Origin: Humibacter albus DSM 18994
GTDB lineage: Bacteria; Actinomycetota; Actinomycetes; Actinomycetales; Microbacteriaceae
DNA length: 64,000 bases
Assembly (NCBI RefSeq): GCF_000421825.1
Contig: NZ_ATXT01000001.1
Coordinates: forward strand, 1-64,000
Reading direction: 5' to 3'
The notes under the pieces are model-generated. The model had not been told where the DNA came from, ran no database searches, and was given only the letters and a program-made list of their open reading frames with translations. Position numbers and translations under genes: made by a program. Below, piece by piece: positions 54,059-64,000 of the stretch. Numbering within the stretch: position 1 is the stretch's first letter; each line of letters starts with the position of its first letter.

Positions 54059-55278
54059 CGCGCGAGCACCACGGCAGGGTCGAGCCCCGCCGCCTCGAAC
54101 TTGGATCTCTTCGCCGGATAGCCGCCGGTCGGGCGCAGCTCGCCGTCCCGCTGCGCGAATACGGGGCTCGCTTCGATGAGTCCGCCCGTGACCGCACCGG
54201 TGGGGGCGAGAATCTCCGTCACGCTGCGCCGTCCTTCGCGATCGAGCGTGCAGAACACCACGATGTCGACGCACGACGCCACCGTCGGGAGCACGAAATC
54301 CGCGTCGATGTTCCGCCCTGCGAGAAGCGGCAGCGTGCACAGTTTCGCCAGCGCCTCACGAGCACTGTTGGCGTGGATCGAACACGCGCCCGGCAGCCCG
54401 GAATTGAGCGCGAGAAGCAGGTCGAGACTCTCCGCCTCCCGCACCTCCCCGACCACGAGGCGGTCCGGTCGCATGCGCAGCGCCTCCTTGATGAGCCGAC
54501 GCAGCGTGATCTCGCCAGTTCCTTCCAGGCTCGGCTGCCGACACTGCATCGCGACGACATCGGGCGCCGAGAGATCGAGCTCGAACGTCTCCTCGACCGT
54601 GACGATGCGCTCGGTAGGCCGTGCGGATGCCAGCAGCGCGTTCAACATCGTGGTCTTGCCACTCTGCGTCGCACCCGAAACGAGGATGTTCTGGTTCGCG
54701 AGCACGCACATCCGCAGGAACTCCGCCGCCTGCCGCGTGAGCGAGCCGAGCGCCACGAGAGCGCCGAGGTCGCGGATGCGTCGCGAGAACTTGCGCACGT
54801 TCACGGCCCAGTGCGCGCGGGTGACATCGGGGATGACGACGTGCAGCCTCGAGCCGTCGGGCAGGGAGGCGTCAACGAAGGGTGACGAGACATCCACCCG
54901 CCGTCCGGTCGCCTGCAGCATGCGTTCCACGAGATCGCGCACCTGCGCATCGGTGAGCCGCAGCCCGGTCGGCTCGGGCCGCCCGTCGCGGGCGATATAG
55001 ATGCGATCCGGAGCGTTGATCCAAAGCTCTTCGACCTCGGGATCGTCGAGATAGGGCTGCAGAGGACCGAAGCCGGTGAGCGAGGCGAGCACCTCCCTCT
55101 CGGCCCTCGCCTCATCAGCGACCAGCGGCAGCACGCCGCCCAGCGAGCGTTCGGTGTAGCGGCGCACCTCGTCTCGGGTGTAGGCCGCGGCTCGCGGGGC
55201 GTCGGCGGTGAGGTCGACGCCGTCCCGGCGCACCCGCTCCCGCACGCGGTCGGCGATCACGCGCACCGGGTCTGTCAT
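54055..55278 (-). CDS. TadA/CpaF secretion ATPase
   Basis: The 407-residue protein has a Walker A, SGATQSGKTTMLNALL, near residue 205, an Asp box (VTVEETFELDL), and PDRLVVGEVREAESLDLLLALNSG as the Walker B/His region. It powers pilus assembly from the cytoplasm. It is the first of seven overlapping leftward genes; TadZ and the prepilin peptidase are not in this stretch. Confidence 0.9.
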   Translation of the reverse strand: MTDPVRVIADRVRERVRRDGVDLTADAPRAAAYTRDEVRRYTERSLGGVLPLVADEARAEREVLASLTGFGPLQPYLDDPEVEELWINAPDRIYIARDGRPEPTGLRLTDAQVRDLVERMLQATGRRVDVSSPFVDASLPDGSRLHVVIPDVTRAHWAVNVRKFSRRIRDLGALVALGSLTRQAAEFLRMCVLANQNILVSGATQSGKTTMLNALLASARPTERIVTVEETFELDLSAPDVVAMQCRQPSLEGTGEITLRRLIKEALRMRPDRLVVGEVREAESLDLLLALNSGLPGACSIHANSAREALAKLCTLPLLAGRNIDADFVLPTVASCVDIVVFCTLDREGRRSVTEILAPTGAVTGGLIEASPVFAQRDGELRPTGGYPAKRSKFEAAGLDPAVVLAR

Positions 55279-55437
55279 GCCGACATCGTGGCGGACAGCG
55301 CGGATGTCTCGCAGAAGTTATCCACAGCCCTCGCCCTCTCCGTGTTTCAGGGGATACGGGCACTGTGACTCAGACAGCACGTCCCGGAGTCTCGCCAGGC
55401 GACCGACCCGCGGCAGCTATGCTGATCAGCACCCTCG

Positions 55438-55518
55438 CGGGAGTGGTGAAATTGGCAGACACGCAGGATTTAGGTTCCTGTGCTTTCGAGCGTGGGGGTT
55501 CAAGTCCCCTCTCCCGCA
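55438..55518 (+). tRNA. tRNA-Leu (anticodon TAG)
   Basis: The sequence folds as a class II tRNA: acceptor GCGGGAG/CTCCCGC, anticodon arm CAGGA-TTTAGGT-TCCTG with anticodon TAG, a long variable arm (GTGCTTTCGAGCGT region) and the T arm GGGGGTTCAAGTCCCCT. CCA is not encoded. It reads CUA codons (and other CUN by wobble). Confidence 0.95.
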
Positions 55519-55724
55519 CGCCGCGACGACCCGAGACATCCGTTCACGAAGTGTCCCGCGCTTGGCGCCCCTTCCTGCACTCGGCGAATGCTCGGCAGAC
55601 CGCCACCCGTCCTCGCTAGACTCACTGCAAACACGTAATCGACGCACTGTTCGTCGTCACATCATTCAGCCAAGCCGCCGACGACCGGATGCCACGCCAC
55701 GCGGGCGCCGACGACAGGAGACAT

Positions 55725-56495
55725 GTGTTCCATTCCGCTCTGATCCCGTGGCTCGATCCCGGCGTGATCATCCAGTCGGTGGGGCCCTGGGCTCTGCTCG
55801 TCGTGTGCGCGATCGTGTTCGCCGAAACCGGCCTGCTCGTGGGCTTCATCTTTCCGGGCGACACGCTTCTGGTGATCAGCGGGATCCTGACGGCCACCGA
55901 CGTGGTCTTCGGTTTGCAGATCTGGTGGGTCTGCCTCTTCATCGCCCTGGCGGCGTTCCTCGGCGGAGAAGTCGGCTACCTGATCGGCAATAAGGCCGGA
56001 CCAGCCATCTTCGAACGCAAAGAGACCGGTCTGTTCAGCATCGAGAACGTGAAACGAACGAACCAGTTCTTCGAACGGTTCGGGCCGCTCGCTGTCATCC
56101 TGGCCCGCTTCGTCCCTGTGGTGCGTACGTTCGCTCCCGTCGCGGCCGGCGTCGGGCACATGAACTACCGCCGCTATTCGGTTTACAACGCGATCGGCGC
56201 CGTCCTGTGGGGCGGTGGCCTCACCTTCTTCGCCTACCTCATCGGCTTCATCAAGCCTGTCGCGCACTTCGTCGAGACATACATCGATCTCATCCTCGTG
56301 CTTGCTGTGCTGCTCACCGTGATCCCGGCACTCATCCACTACCTGCTCGGCGTCCGCAAGGCGCACAAGTCGGCGCAGGCGGCCGACACCGAACCGGAGC
56401 ATCCGTCCCGTGACGAGGCCGCGCCGAAGGATGCCGCCGCGCGCCTTTCCGCCGAAACCGACGTCTTCGGCAAGCCCGGCAGTCGCACCGACTGA
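55725..56495 (+). CDS. DedA-family membrane protein
   Basis: From GTG 55725, with AGGAGA upstream, the protein has 256 residues. FAETGLLVGFIFPGDTLLVISG and FGPLAVILARFVPVVRTFAPVAAGVG are DedA/SNARE-associated signatures with the GDxxL and R-FxPxxR residues. DedA proteins flip lipids such as undecaprenyl phosphate. The C-terminal 45 residues are an acidic tail. ATG 55689 is an alternative start. Confidence 0.88.
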   Translation: MFHSALIPWLDPGVIIQSVGPWALLVVCAIVFAETGLLVGFIFPGDTLLVISGILTATDVVFGLQIWWVCLFIALAAFLGGEVGYLIGNKAGPAIFERKETGLFSIENVKRTNQFFERFGPLAVILARFVPVVRTFAPVAAGVGHMNYRRYSVYNAIGAVLWGGGLTFFAYLIGFIKPVAHFVETYIDLILVLAVLLTVIPALIHYLLGVRKAHKSAQAADTEPEHPSRDEAAPKDAAARLSAETDVFGKPGSRTD

Positions 56496-56642
56496 CGCGA
56501 GGCCGCGGCAGGCACGAAGGCCCGACCGACGCAAACCTCCGGCCGGCATGGAGCCCGCCCGAACCAAGGCCCCACCGGCGCGGCGCTTACGCCGGCACGA
56601 AGCACCCAACTACACGGACGGACGCTCGCGACGGCCCGCGCG

Positions 56643-57557
56643 TCAGCGGTGCGTGTCGCCTTCGTGCGCCGCGTGCTCGGCAGGCTCGAGCTGGAACGTC
56701 GAGTGGGCGACGTCGAAGTGGTGGGACAGGCATCCGTTCAGCTCGTCGAGCAGCGCGCCCGCGCGGCCTCGCGCGAAGACGTCGGGTGACACCACCACGT
56801 GAGCGGAGAACACCGGAGCGCCTGAGGTGATGGCCCACACGTGCACATCGTGCACGTCGACGACACCCGCAGTTCCGAGGATGTGCCGGCGGATCGCCGC
56901 CACGTCGGTGGATGCCGGCGCCGACTCGCTGAGCACCCGCACCACCTCGCGCAGCAGCGAAACGGCACGCGGCACGATGAGCACCGCGATCACGAGCGAC
57001 GCGATCGCGTCCGCGTAGGCGAAGCGGGTCGTCAGGATGACGACCGCGGCCGCGATGGTCGCCAGCGAGCCGAGCGCGTCACCCAGCACCTCGAGGTAGG
57101 CGCCGCGCATGTTGATGGATGCCTTCGCCCCGCCACGCAGAATCAGCAGGCCGGCGACGTTGCCGGCCAGGCCGAGCACGGCGACCCCGAGCATCCACCC
57201 GCCCTGCACCTGAGGATGTGCCTCCAACCGCAGCACGGCCCCGATCGCGACGGAGATGGAGACCGCGACCAGGATGAGGCCGTTCACGAGGGCGCCGAAG
57301 ACCTCGACGCGTTGGAAGCCGAACGTCTGACGATCGGTCGGCGGCCGAGCGGCGACCGTGGCCGCGGCAAGGGCGACCAGCAGCCCCAGCAGGTCGCTCA
57401 CCAGGTGCCCGGCATCCGCGAGCAACGCGAGGGAACCGCTGAGAAGCGCACCCACGATCTCGAGGACGAAGACCGCGAGCACGATGCAGATCACGGCGAG
57501 CAGGCGGCTCCTGCTCGCGCCGTGCGCGCCATGGTCGTGGCCGGGATCGTGTGACAT
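56643..57557 (-). CDS. Cation diffusion facilitator, CzcD/ZitB type
   Basis: The 304-residue protein has a His-rich start (MSHDPGHDHGAH), six membrane segments with the HxxxD metal site (LADAGHLVSDLLG) and the second DxxxS/D site (ADAIASLVIAVL), and a cytoplasmic domain with a His-rich end. It exports Zn or similar ions in exchange for protons. The substrate is inferred from family. Confidence 0.9.
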   Translation of the reverse strand: MSHDPGHDHGAHGASRSRLLAVICIVLAVFVLEIVGALLSGSLALLADAGHLVSDLLGLLVALAAATVAARPPTDRQTFGFQRVEVFGALVNGLILVAVSISVAIGAVLRLEAHPQVQGGWMLGVAVLGLAGNVAGLLILRGGAKASINMRGAYLEVLGDALGSLATIAAAVVILTTRFAYADAIASLVIAVLIVPRAVSLLREVVRVLSESAPASTDVAAIRRHILGTAGVVDVHDVHVWAITSGAPVFSAHVVVSPDVFARGRAGALLDELNGCLSHHFDVAHSTFQLEPAEHAAHEGDTHR

Positions 57558-57630
57558 GTCTCTTCCACGGTAGGTCCGGTGACGGACGAAGCACCAGGTG
57601 GCGTGCGGCTCCGCTCGGAAACCCCGGCGG

Positions 57631-58296
57631 CTACGCCTGCAGCAGCTCCTGCAGCGCGGGCACCATGGCGCGGAACGCCCGGGCGCGGTGGCTGTCTGCG
57701 TTCTTCGTGTCCGGGTCGAGCTCGGCAGCCGTCAGGTCGCTGCCCTCCGGAACGAACGCCGGGTCGTAGCCGAAGCCGTTCGCGCCTCTCGGCTCACGCG
57801 TCAGAGTGCCCGGCCACTCTCCCGACACCGTGCGCTCGGCGCCCGTGGACTCCGCACCCGCGGTCCGTGTTTCCGTGGGACGCACCAGCGCGATCGCGCA
57901 CGTGTAGTGTGCGCCGCGAAACCGGTCGGGCACGTCGCCGAGCTGGGCGAGCAGCAGCGCGAGGTTGCCGGCGTCATCGCCGTGCCGTCCACTCCAGCGC
58001 GCGGAGAAGACGCCGGGCGCTCCCCCGAGCACGTCGACACAGATGCCGGAGTCGTCGGCGAGCGCGACGAGGCCGGTGTGCTCGGCCGCCGCCCGCGCCT
58101 TGATCAGGGCGTTCTCGGCGAAAGTGATGCCGTCCTCGACCGGCTCCGGCCCGTCGTACTCCACGAGCTCGACCTGCGGCAGGTGCTGCGCGATGATCGC
58201 CGCGAACTCGCGGAGCTTGTGGGAGTTGTGGGTGGCGAGCACGACGCGCACCCGGGCATCCGTGCCGCTCCCGGCCGGCACGCTCGATGCGCTCAC
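57631..58296 (-). CDS. rdgB: RdgB/HAM1 dITP/XTP pyrophosphatase
   Basis: The 221-residue protein opens [18 protein letters not shown], the THNxxKxxE nucleotide site, followed by [26 protein letters not shown] and the C-terminal [12 protein letters not shown]. It removes non-canonical purine nucleotides from the pool. Its ATG overlaps the stop of rph (ATGA). Confidence 0.94.
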   Translation of the reverse strand: MSASSVPAGSGTDARVRVVLATHNSHKLREFAAIIAQHLPQVELVEYDGPEPVEDGITFAENALIKARAAAEHTGLVALADDSGICVDVLGGAPGVFSARWSGRHGDDAGNLALLLAQLGDVPDRFRGAHYTCAIALVRPTETRTAGAESTGAERTVSGEWPGTLTREPRGANGFGYDPAFVPEGSDLTAAELDPDTKNADSHRARAFRAMVPALQELLQA

Positions 58297-59054
58297 TGCT
58301 GCGCCGCGACCGATCCGTCCGGCTCGGTCAGGGCCGCGGTCTGGAACTCGGCGAGCCTCTCACAGCCGGTCTCGGCGAGGTCGAGCAGCGCGCCGAGCTC
58401 GCTGCGATCGAACGGCGCGCCCTCGGCGGTGCCCTGCACCTCGACGAACTGACCGCTTCCGGTCATCACGACATTCATGTCGGTCTCGGCACGCACGTCT
58501 TCGACATACGCCAGATCGAGCATGGGCTCACCGTCGATGATGCCGACCGACACGGCCGAGACACTGTCGAGCAGGGGCGTGGCCTTCTGCGCGATGAACT
58601 TGTGCGCCTTGCCCCAGGCGAGCGCGTCCGCCAGTGCGACATACGCGCCGGTGATCGCTGCCGTGCGCGTGCCGCCGTCGGCCTGCAGAACGTCGCAGTC
58701 GAGCACCACGGTGTTCTCTCCGAGCGCCTTCATGTCGACGACCGCGCGCAGGCTGCGTCCGACGAGACGGCTGATCTCGTGAGTACGTCCGCCGATCCGT
58801 CCCTTCACGGACTCACGGTCGTTGCGCGAGTTGGTCGACCGGGGCAGCATCGCGTATTCCGCCGTCACCCAGCCCTTGCCCTTGCCGGTGAGCCAGCGCG
58901 GAACGCCATTCGTGAAGGATGCGGTACACAGCACCCGTGTGCGCCCGAACGAGATGAGCGCGCTCCCCTCGGCCTGCTCGTTCCACCCGCGCTCGATGAC
59001 GATGGGGCGGAGCTGGTCGATCGATCTTCCGTCGGCTCTGCTGGTGTCGCTCAT
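58293..59054 (-). CDS. rph: RNase PH
   Basis: The 253-residue protein matches RNase PH throughout: [29 protein letters not shown], and [15 protein letters not shown]. It trims tRNA 3' ends with phosphate. It is followed by rdgB with an ATGA overlap, the usual pairing. Confidence 0.96.
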   Translation of the reverse strand: MSDTSRADGRSIDQLRPIVIERGWNEQAEGSALISFGRTRVLCTASFTNGVPRWLTGKGKGWVTAEYAMLPRSTNSRNDRESVKGRIGGRTHEISRLVGRSLRAVVDMKALGENTVVLDCDVLQADGGTRTAAITGAYVALADALAWGKAHKFIAQKATPLLDSVSAVSVGIIDGEPMLDLAYVEDVRAETDMNVVMTGSGQFVEVQGTAEGAPFDRSELGALLDLAETGCERLAEFQTAALTEPDGSVAAQQ

Positions 59055-59151
59055 CCCCTCACCCTATCGGCGCAGATCGTCATGCTCCTCGCGTCGAGAT
59101 CTCCTGCCACGGGCACCATCCGGAGCGACCTGGATGGCCGGCGCCCGGCCG

Positions 59152-59982
59152 TTACCGCAGCGCTCGCAGATCGATCGCGCCGGTGCGCACGACATCGACG
59201 TCGCTCACGTCGGTGCCGATCATGCGGCGGGCAAGGCGGACGAAGCGCTCGGTGTCGGCGCCCGTCGCTTCGTAGCGCAGACTCGGCTCCCCCGCCGCCC
59301 GCCGCTCCAGGCCCTGAGACACCAGCACGCGGTACACGTCGTTGGCGGTCTCGACATCGCTGGAGACCAGGCTCACGCCCTCACCCATCACGTACGAGAT
59401 CGCGCCCTTGAGGAACGGGTAGTGCGTGCACCCGAGCACGAGCGTGTCCACCTCTGCTTCCTGCAGCGGGCGCAGGTAGGAGGCCGTGACATCCAGGAGC
59501 TCCTGGCCACTCGTGACGCCCGCCTCGACGAAGTCGACGAATCGCGGGCACGCCTGCGTGAACAGACGCAGCGACGGGGCCGCGGCGAAGGCATCCTCGT
59601 AGGCGCGCGAGTTGACGGTGCCGAGCGTTCCGATCACGCCGACGCGGCCGGTGCGGGTGGTGGCGACCGCGCGGCGCACCGCGGGCTGGATGACCTCGAC
59701 GACCGGCACGTCGTAGCGTTCCCGCGCATCGCGCAGCATGGCTGAGGACGCCGTGTTGCAGGCGATCACGAGCATCTTCACGCCTTGCTCCACCAAGAAG
59801 TCGAGCGCCTCCAGCGCGAGCGAACGCACCTGCGCGATGGGCTTGGGCCCGTAGGGGGAGTTGGCGGTGTCGCCGACATAGAGGATCGACTCGTTCGGCA
59901 GCTGATCGCGGACGGCGCGGGCGACGGTCAACCCGCCCACTCCCGAGTCGAAGATCCCGATCGGTGCGTCTGTCACGGTCAC
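59152..59982 (-). CDS. murI: Glutamate racemase
   Basis: The 276-residue protein has [28 protein letters not shown] and LGCTHYPFL; the two catalytic cysteines are in the last two. It makes D-glutamate for peptidoglycan. It precedes rph by 97 bases on the same strand. Confidence 0.96.
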   Translation of the reverse strand: MTVTDAPIGIFDSGVGGLTVARAVRDQLPNESILYVGDTANSPYGPKPIAQVRSLALEALDFLVEQGVKMLVIACNTASSAMLRDARERYDVPVVEVIQPAVRRAVATTRTGRVGVIGTLGTVNSRAYEDAFAAAPSLRLFTQACPRFVDFVEAGVTSGQELLDVTASYLRPLQEAEVDTLVLGCTHYPFLKGAISYVMGEGVSLVSSDVETANDVYRVLVSQGLERRAAGEPSLRYEATGADTERFVRLARRMIGTDVSDVDVVRTGAIDLRALR

Positions 59983-60108
59983 CCAGCCTACGACGCGTGC
60001 GAGATCGATCGCCGCGCGACCGTGGCATCCATCTGTGCCATGCCGACTCCTCTGTCGCTTCCGGCCGGTGCCCGGGCGGACGGATGCTGCTCCCCTAGGC
60101 TTGGAGTC

Positions 60109-61422
60109 GTGACGCCATCACCCGAGCGCTCCTCGGCTCTTCTGACGGACCGCTACGAGCTCACCATGCTCGACGCTGCAATGCTCTCCGGAACCCACGA
60201 GCGCGAATGCGTGTTCGAAGTTTTCGCTCGGTCGCTGCCGATGGGCAGGCGCTACGGCGTCGTGGCGGGCACCGGCCGCCTCCTGCAACTCATCGAGCGG
60301 TTCCGCTTCGAGGATGCCGAGCTCACCTGGCTTCGGGACCATCACGTCGTGCGCGACGAGACCCTCGACTGGCTCGCGGACTACCGGTTCAACGGCACGA
60401 TCCGCGGGTATCGCGAGGGCGAACTGTACTTTCCGGGCTCCCCGGTGCTCGTCGTGGATGCCCCGTTCGGCGAAGGCGTGCTGCTCGAGACCCTGATCCT
60501 CAGCGTGCTCAACCACGACTCCGCCATCGCCGGGGCCGCCGCTCGGATGGTGACGGCGGCCGGCGGGCGTCCGCTGGCGGAGATGGCCTCACGCCGCGCG
60601 GAGGAGGAGTCTGCGGTCGCCGCCGCCCGTGCGGCGTACATCGCCGGATTCAGCGCCACCTCGAACCTCGAGGCGGGCCGCACCTGGGGCATCCCGACCA
60701 TGGGCACCGCGGCGCACGCCTTCACGCTGCTTCACGACTCCGAAGAGGATGCCTTCGAAGCCCAGGTGCGCTCGCTAGGCCCCGGAACGACGCTGCTTGT
60801 CGACACGTATGACGTGCACAAGGGCATCGAGACCGCGGTGCGGGTGGCCGGAACAGAGCTCGGAGCCGTGCGCCTGGACTCCGGGGACCTGCCCGTGCTC
60901 GTCGCCTCGGTGCGCGCGCAGCTGGACGCATTGGGAGCGAAGAACACGCGCATCACCGTGACGAACGACCTCGATGAGTTCTCCATCGCCGCGCTGCGTG
61001 CTTCGCCCGTCGACTCGTACGGCGTCGGGACGTCTCTGGTCACCGGATCCGGCGCCCCGACCGCCGGCATGGTCTACAAGCTCGTGGCGCGCAAGGACGA
61101 CACGGGCACCTGGATCCCGGTGGCGAAAGCCTCGACGGGCAAGGCATCCATCGGCGGAACGAAGGTGCCGGTTCGCGCGACCAACAAAGTCGGCATCGCC
61201 GTGGCCGAGGAGATCCACGTGGTGCAGGGGCATGGAGACCTACCGGCCGGGCGGCCGCTTCACGTGCCCCTCATGACGGGCGGTGTCGCGGTTGCCGAGC
61301 ATCTGGGAGCGGCGGGCGTGGAGTCGGCGCGTCGCCACCACGCGATCGCACGCGAGGAACTCCCCGAGTCGGCGTTCCGGCTGCGACGCGGTGAGCCGGC
61401 TATCCGCACCGAGTTCGTCTGA
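60109..61422 (+). CDS. pncB: Nicotinate phosphoribosyltransferase
   Basis: From GTG 60109 the protein has 437 residues. [25 protein letters not shown] and [12 protein letters not shown] are conserved in the enzyme, which makes nicotinate mononucleotide for NAD synthesis. TDRYELTML near residue 13 marks the true start region; a frame extending to 59785 is a murI shadow. Confidence 0.93.
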   Translation: MTPSPERSSALLTDRYELTMLDAAMLSGTHERECVFEVFARSLPMGRRYGVVAGTGRLLQLIERFRFEDAELTWLRDHHVVRDETLDWLADYRFNGTIRGYREGELYFPGSPVLVVDAPFGEGVLLETLILSVLNHDSAIAGAAARMVTAAGGRPLAEMASRRAEEESAVAAARAAYIAGFSATSNLEAGRTWGIPTMGTAAHAFTLLHDSEEDAFEAQVRSLGPGTTLLVDTYDVHKGIETAVRVAGTELGAVRLDSGDLPVLVASVRAQLDALGAKNTRITVTNDLDEFSIAALRASPVDSYGVGTSLVTGSGAPTAGMVYKLVARKDDTGTWIPVAKASTGKASIGGTKVPVRATNKVGIAVAEEIHVVQGHGDLPAGRPLHVPLMTGGVAVAEHLGAAGVESARRHHAIAREELPESAFRLRRGEPAIRTEFV

Positions 61423-61463
61423 CGAGGGCCGCTGGATGCGATGTCGAGCGCGGTCTCAGCGTT

Positions 61464-61751
61464 CTACTCGTCGCTGAGGCCCTCGTAGATCTTCTTGCAG
61501 TCCGGGCAGATCGGGAACTTCTGCGGGTCGCGGTTCGGCGTCCACTTCTTGCCGCACAGGGCGATCACGGGTTTGCCGGTCACCGCCGACTCGAGAATCT
61601 GTTCCTTGCGCACGTAGTGCGAGAAACGCTCGTGGTCGCCCGGGTCCAACTGCTCGTTCTGGAGCAGCTCCTCGAGCTCGCGGTCGAGGGTCGCGACACC
61701 GCCGCCCTCGCCGTCGGGACCGCCGGGTTCTGCGATGCTGTTGTCGACCAT
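61464..61751 (-). CDS. DUF3039 family protein
   Basis: The 95-residue protein carries HYVRKEQILESAVTGKPVIALCGKKW, then CPDCKKIYE; three cysteines make a probable zinc site. DUF3039 is confined to actinobacteria and its function is unknown. It converges with pncB with 41 bases between the stops. Confidence 0.86.
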   Translation of the reverse strand: MVDNSIAEPGGPDGEGGGVATLDRELEELLQNEQLDPGDHERFSHYVRKEQILESAVTGKPVIALCGKKWTPNRDPQKFPICPDCKKIYEGLSDE

Positions 61752-61828
61752 CCGCTCAGTCTAAATCCTCGGTCCCATCCGGAGCTCCGGGATCTTCGGC
61801 ACGGCTCGCCCGTGCCAACCCCGCTGGG

Positions 61829-63409
61829 CTATGCGTTCCGCAGCGCGAAGGACATCAGCTCCGGTCCCCGATGGTTGTAGACGGCCGCACCGAGCCAGAC
61901 ACCCGCGATGAACGCGACGACGCCGATGCCGAGACCCGCCCAGAGGCAGCGCAGGAACCACACGGGATCTTCGACGACGCCCAGCACCATCATCGTGCCC
62001 GGCACGGCTGCGAGCGCCGCAGTGAGCAGCAGGCTGACGAACTGCGCGAACGTGGCAGCGCCACCCGTGTGCTGAGGATGCGCGAACGCGCTGTCGCCGG
62101 GCCGAGGAGCGGCGTAGGGCACGAGCGCCGACGTCACGCTGGAGAGCCCGAGGCCGGCCAGCACGAGACAGACGTTCACGCCCGTGACCGCCGGCAGCAC
62201 TGCCCAGTCGCCGTACGCGACCACGGTGAGCACCGTGCCCACGGCCACGACCGGGACGGCGATCAGGATGACCGGGGCCAGTCGTCCGAGCCGGTCGGAG
62301 ACCCCCCGCGTGCCGGCCGCGATGTGCAGCCACACGGCTGTTCCGTCGAAAGCGAGATCGTTGTGCGCCACCCAGCCGACGAAGAGGCAGATCACGGGAA
62401 GCGGGATGAGCGCGACGTCTTGTGGACGCACGGCGCCGGAGATGAGCAGAGCGGCCACCATCACCAGCGCGAAGAGGGGCACGAGTGCGAGCTGAACGGC
62501 GTAGCGGGAGTCACGCCCCCAGTAGGTGAGGCTGCGCGCCGCGATGGCGCCGGCGGGACGAGCCGGCATCCGGCCGAACCAACCGAGCCCGACCGTCGCC
62601 TTCGTGCTCACCTGTCGGTCGGGCGTCACGACCATGTGCGCGACGAGCGCCCACCACGCCAGGGCCACGAGCGCGAGCGTCGCGATGGCGATGACGAGCT
62701 TGAGAACTGCCGTCCCCCACTGTCCCGTCGCGGCGTCGCCGCCGACGGACCAGACCGCGCCGAGCGGCGTCCAACTCACCCAATCCGCGGCGGCGTGGAC
62801 GACACGAAGGCCGTCACGTGCCCAGTTCAGTGTGGCGAAGAAGAACGCGAGTGGCGACAGCATCACGATGATCAGCACGGTGACCGTGCCGCTGAACTCG
62901 CGGGTGCGCCGACTGGAGAGCGCGAACGAGGCGACAGAAGAGGCCAGCCGCGCGACGAGCATCCATGTCGGCACGGCGACGATCGCGGCGATGAACGCGA
63001 GAACGGCGGCGCCCGGGTGCGCCGACCAGGTCACCACGGTGAAGATCGAGCACAGCGCAAGCACCAGCGCGGGCACGGAGATGAGCGACGCGACGCCGAG
63101 CCCGGTAGCGATCGTTCGCGAGTCGACACCGAGAGTGGCGTACGAGCGCGGGTCGAACGTGCCGTCATGGCGCCCGAAGAGCGGCACGAGCAGAAAGCAG
63201 AGCGCCGTCAGTGCGCCGGCGAGCACCAGGATGTCCCGCACGAGTCGCAGGTCGCTGGCCGTACGCGCCGACGCGAGCACCGAGCACACCACCACCGTGA
63301 CCGCCGCGACGTAGAGCAAGCCGACGATCAGCCCGAACGCGTGCCAGCCTCCGCGACGGAACCCGCTGCCGAGCGAGACGAGCCTCAGTCGGAGAAACTG
63401 TGCAACCAT
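61829..63409 (-). CDS. ABC-type exporter membrane protein
   Basis: The 526-residue protein has about twelve hydrophobic segments and no soluble catalytic domain. It overlaps the ABC ATPase gene by 25 bases, so it is its permease. Full-size ABC-2-like permeases with this layout occur in actinobacteria; the substrate is unknown. Confidence 0.82.
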   Translation of the reverse strand: MVAQFLRLRLVSLGSGFRRGGWHAFGLIVGLLYVAAVTVVVCSVLASARTASDLRLVRDILVLAGALTALCFLLVPLFGRHDGTFDPRSYATLGVDSRTIATGLGVASLISVPALVLALCSIFTVVTWSAHPGAAVLAFIAAIVAVPTWMLVARLASSVASFALSSRRTREFSGTVTVLIIVMLSPLAFFFATLNWARDGLRVVHAAADWVSWTPLGAVWSVGGDAATGQWGTAVLKLVIAIATLALVALAWWALVAHMVVTPDRQVSTKATVGLGWFGRMPARPAGAIAARSLTYWGRDSRYAVQLALVPLFALVMVAALLISGAVRPQDVALIPLPVICLFVGWVAHNDLAFDGTAVWLHIAAGTRGVSDRLGRLAPVILIAVPVVAVGTVLTVVAYGDWAVLPAVTGVNVCLVLAGLGLSSVTSALVPYAAPRPGDSAFAHPQHTGGAATFAQFVSLLLTAALAAVPGTMMVLGVVEDPVWFLRCLWAGLGIGVVAFIAGVWLGAAVYNHRGPELMSFALRNA

Positions 63410-64000
63410 TCGAGCCCCTCCACGGCCTTGCGACCGCCCGCGAGTTCGATGAAGTGGTCTTCGAGCGTCTTCTCGCCGCGCACTTCGTCCACCGGTCCGA
63501 AATCCAGCACGACACCGCCGACGATGATCGCCACGCTGTCGCAGATGCGCTGCACGAGGTCCATGCTGTGGCTGGACAGCAACACCGTTCCGCCCGCATC
63601 GACGTAGCGTTTCAGGATGCCCGTGACCGTCGCCGCCGACACGGGGTCGACTCCCTCGAACGGCTCATCGAGCACGAGAAGCCGTGGCGAGTGGATCATG
63701 GCGGCGGCCAGCGACACCTTCTTGGTCATGCCGGCGGAATAGTCCGCCACGAGTCGCCCCATGGCGTCGTCGATGCCGAACGCGGCCGCGAGATCGGCCG
63801 AGCGCTGGCGGGTGGTCGAGGCATCCAACCCGCGCAGCGTGCCTGCGTAGAAGAGGAGCTGCGCGCCGGTCAGCCGATCGAAGGTGCGGAGATGATCGGG
63901 CAGCACGCCGATCGCGCGTTTGGCGTCGCGCGAGCGCTTGCGGGCGTCCACACCGTTCACGAACACGGAGCCGGAGTCGGGCCGCAGCAGCCCGGTGATG
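63385..64000 (-). CDS. ABC transporter ATP-binding protein, 3' part
   Basis: The gene runs in from the right edge; about 205 C-terminal residues are present. It has the signature variant DYSAGMTKKVSLAAAM, Walker B LLVLDEPFEGVDP and SSHSMDLVQRI. The Walker A lies beyond the window. It energises the downstream permease. Confidence 0.9.
   Translation of the reverse strand, partial: ITGLLRPDSGSVFVNGVDARKRSRDAKRAIGVLPDHLRTFDRLTGAQLLFYAGTLRGLDASTTRQRSADLAAAFGIDDAMGRLVADYSAGMTKKVSLAAAMIHSPRLLVLDEPFEGVDPVSAATVTGILKRYVDAGGTVLLSSHSMDLVQRICDSVAIIVGGVVLDFGPVDEVRGEKTLEDHFIELAGGRKAVEGLEWLHSFSD

Noticed and set aside
61871-63607. 578-codon plus-strand frame rich in R, D, H and G
   Set aside because: Antisense to a clear ABC permease and ATPase; composition is that of a high-GC shadow.

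Overview
The window is high-GC actinobacterial chromosome, most likely from the family Microbacteriaceae. The clues are the DUF7882, DUF3039, DUF2277 and DUF2017 proteins, the clpS-DUF2017 pair, ftsEX next to prfB with smpB and ssrA nearby, a Tad pilus locus with split TadE-like genes, and frequent GTG starts with four-base ATGA or GTGA overlaps. This placement is inferred from gene families and arrangement; no database was searched.

Layout. Bases 1-295 look like the end of an integrated element: a partial unknown gene and a bare tRNA 3' end (attachment-site remnant). From 300 to 11.6 kb is mixed core sequence: an orphan LuxR response regulator, a DUF7882 protein, an alkyl sulfatase, HisN, a large MalT-type LuxR regulator, a SHOCT protein, MntH with a probable metal-responsive operator, a DksA-type zinc finger and an FAD oxidoreductase. 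From 11.7 to 25.3 kb lies a divergent glycan-utilisation locus. Leftward it holds a sugar ABC importer, a SIS isomerase, a heparinase/lyase-like toroid enzyme, a Gfo/Idh dehydrogenase and a PmoA-family protein. Rightward it holds a GH38 alpha-mannosidase, a ROK regulator and a BadF-type sugar kinase. From 25.3 to 29.5 kb is a small redox/efflux group: two carboxymuconolactone decarboxylase family proteins, an MFS exporter, an NAD(P)-binding protein and a LysR regulator.

From about 29.7 to 41.8 kb is a genomic island with less biased codon use. It ends in a frameshifted large serine integrase and abuts the 3' end of ssrA. Its cargo looks defence-like: a ricin-type lectin (frameshifted), a sigma factor / XRE / ImmA regulatory cassette whose promoter motif recurs in front of a second small operon, a membrane protein with an acidic partner, two proteins with HEPN-like RNxxxH motifs, and a tightly coupled three-gene unit of a sce7726 PD-(D/E)XK-like protein, an sce7725/beta protein and a HEPN/RES-domain protein. 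That unit is the best candidate here for an undescribed system.

From 41.8 kb onward the chromosome is conserved: ssrA, clpS-DUF2017, smpB, ftsX-ftsE (FtsE with a very long tail), prfB, an MFS transporter, a secreted beta-helix protein, a tad pilus locus (tadA-B-C, pilin and TadE/G-like genes), tRNA-Leu(UAG), a DedA protein, a CDF metal exporter, rdgB-rph, murI, pncB, a DUF3039 protein and an ABC exporter that runs off the right edge. ssrA, smpB and clpS lying within 2 kb group ribosome rescue and degradation of tagged proteins in one place.
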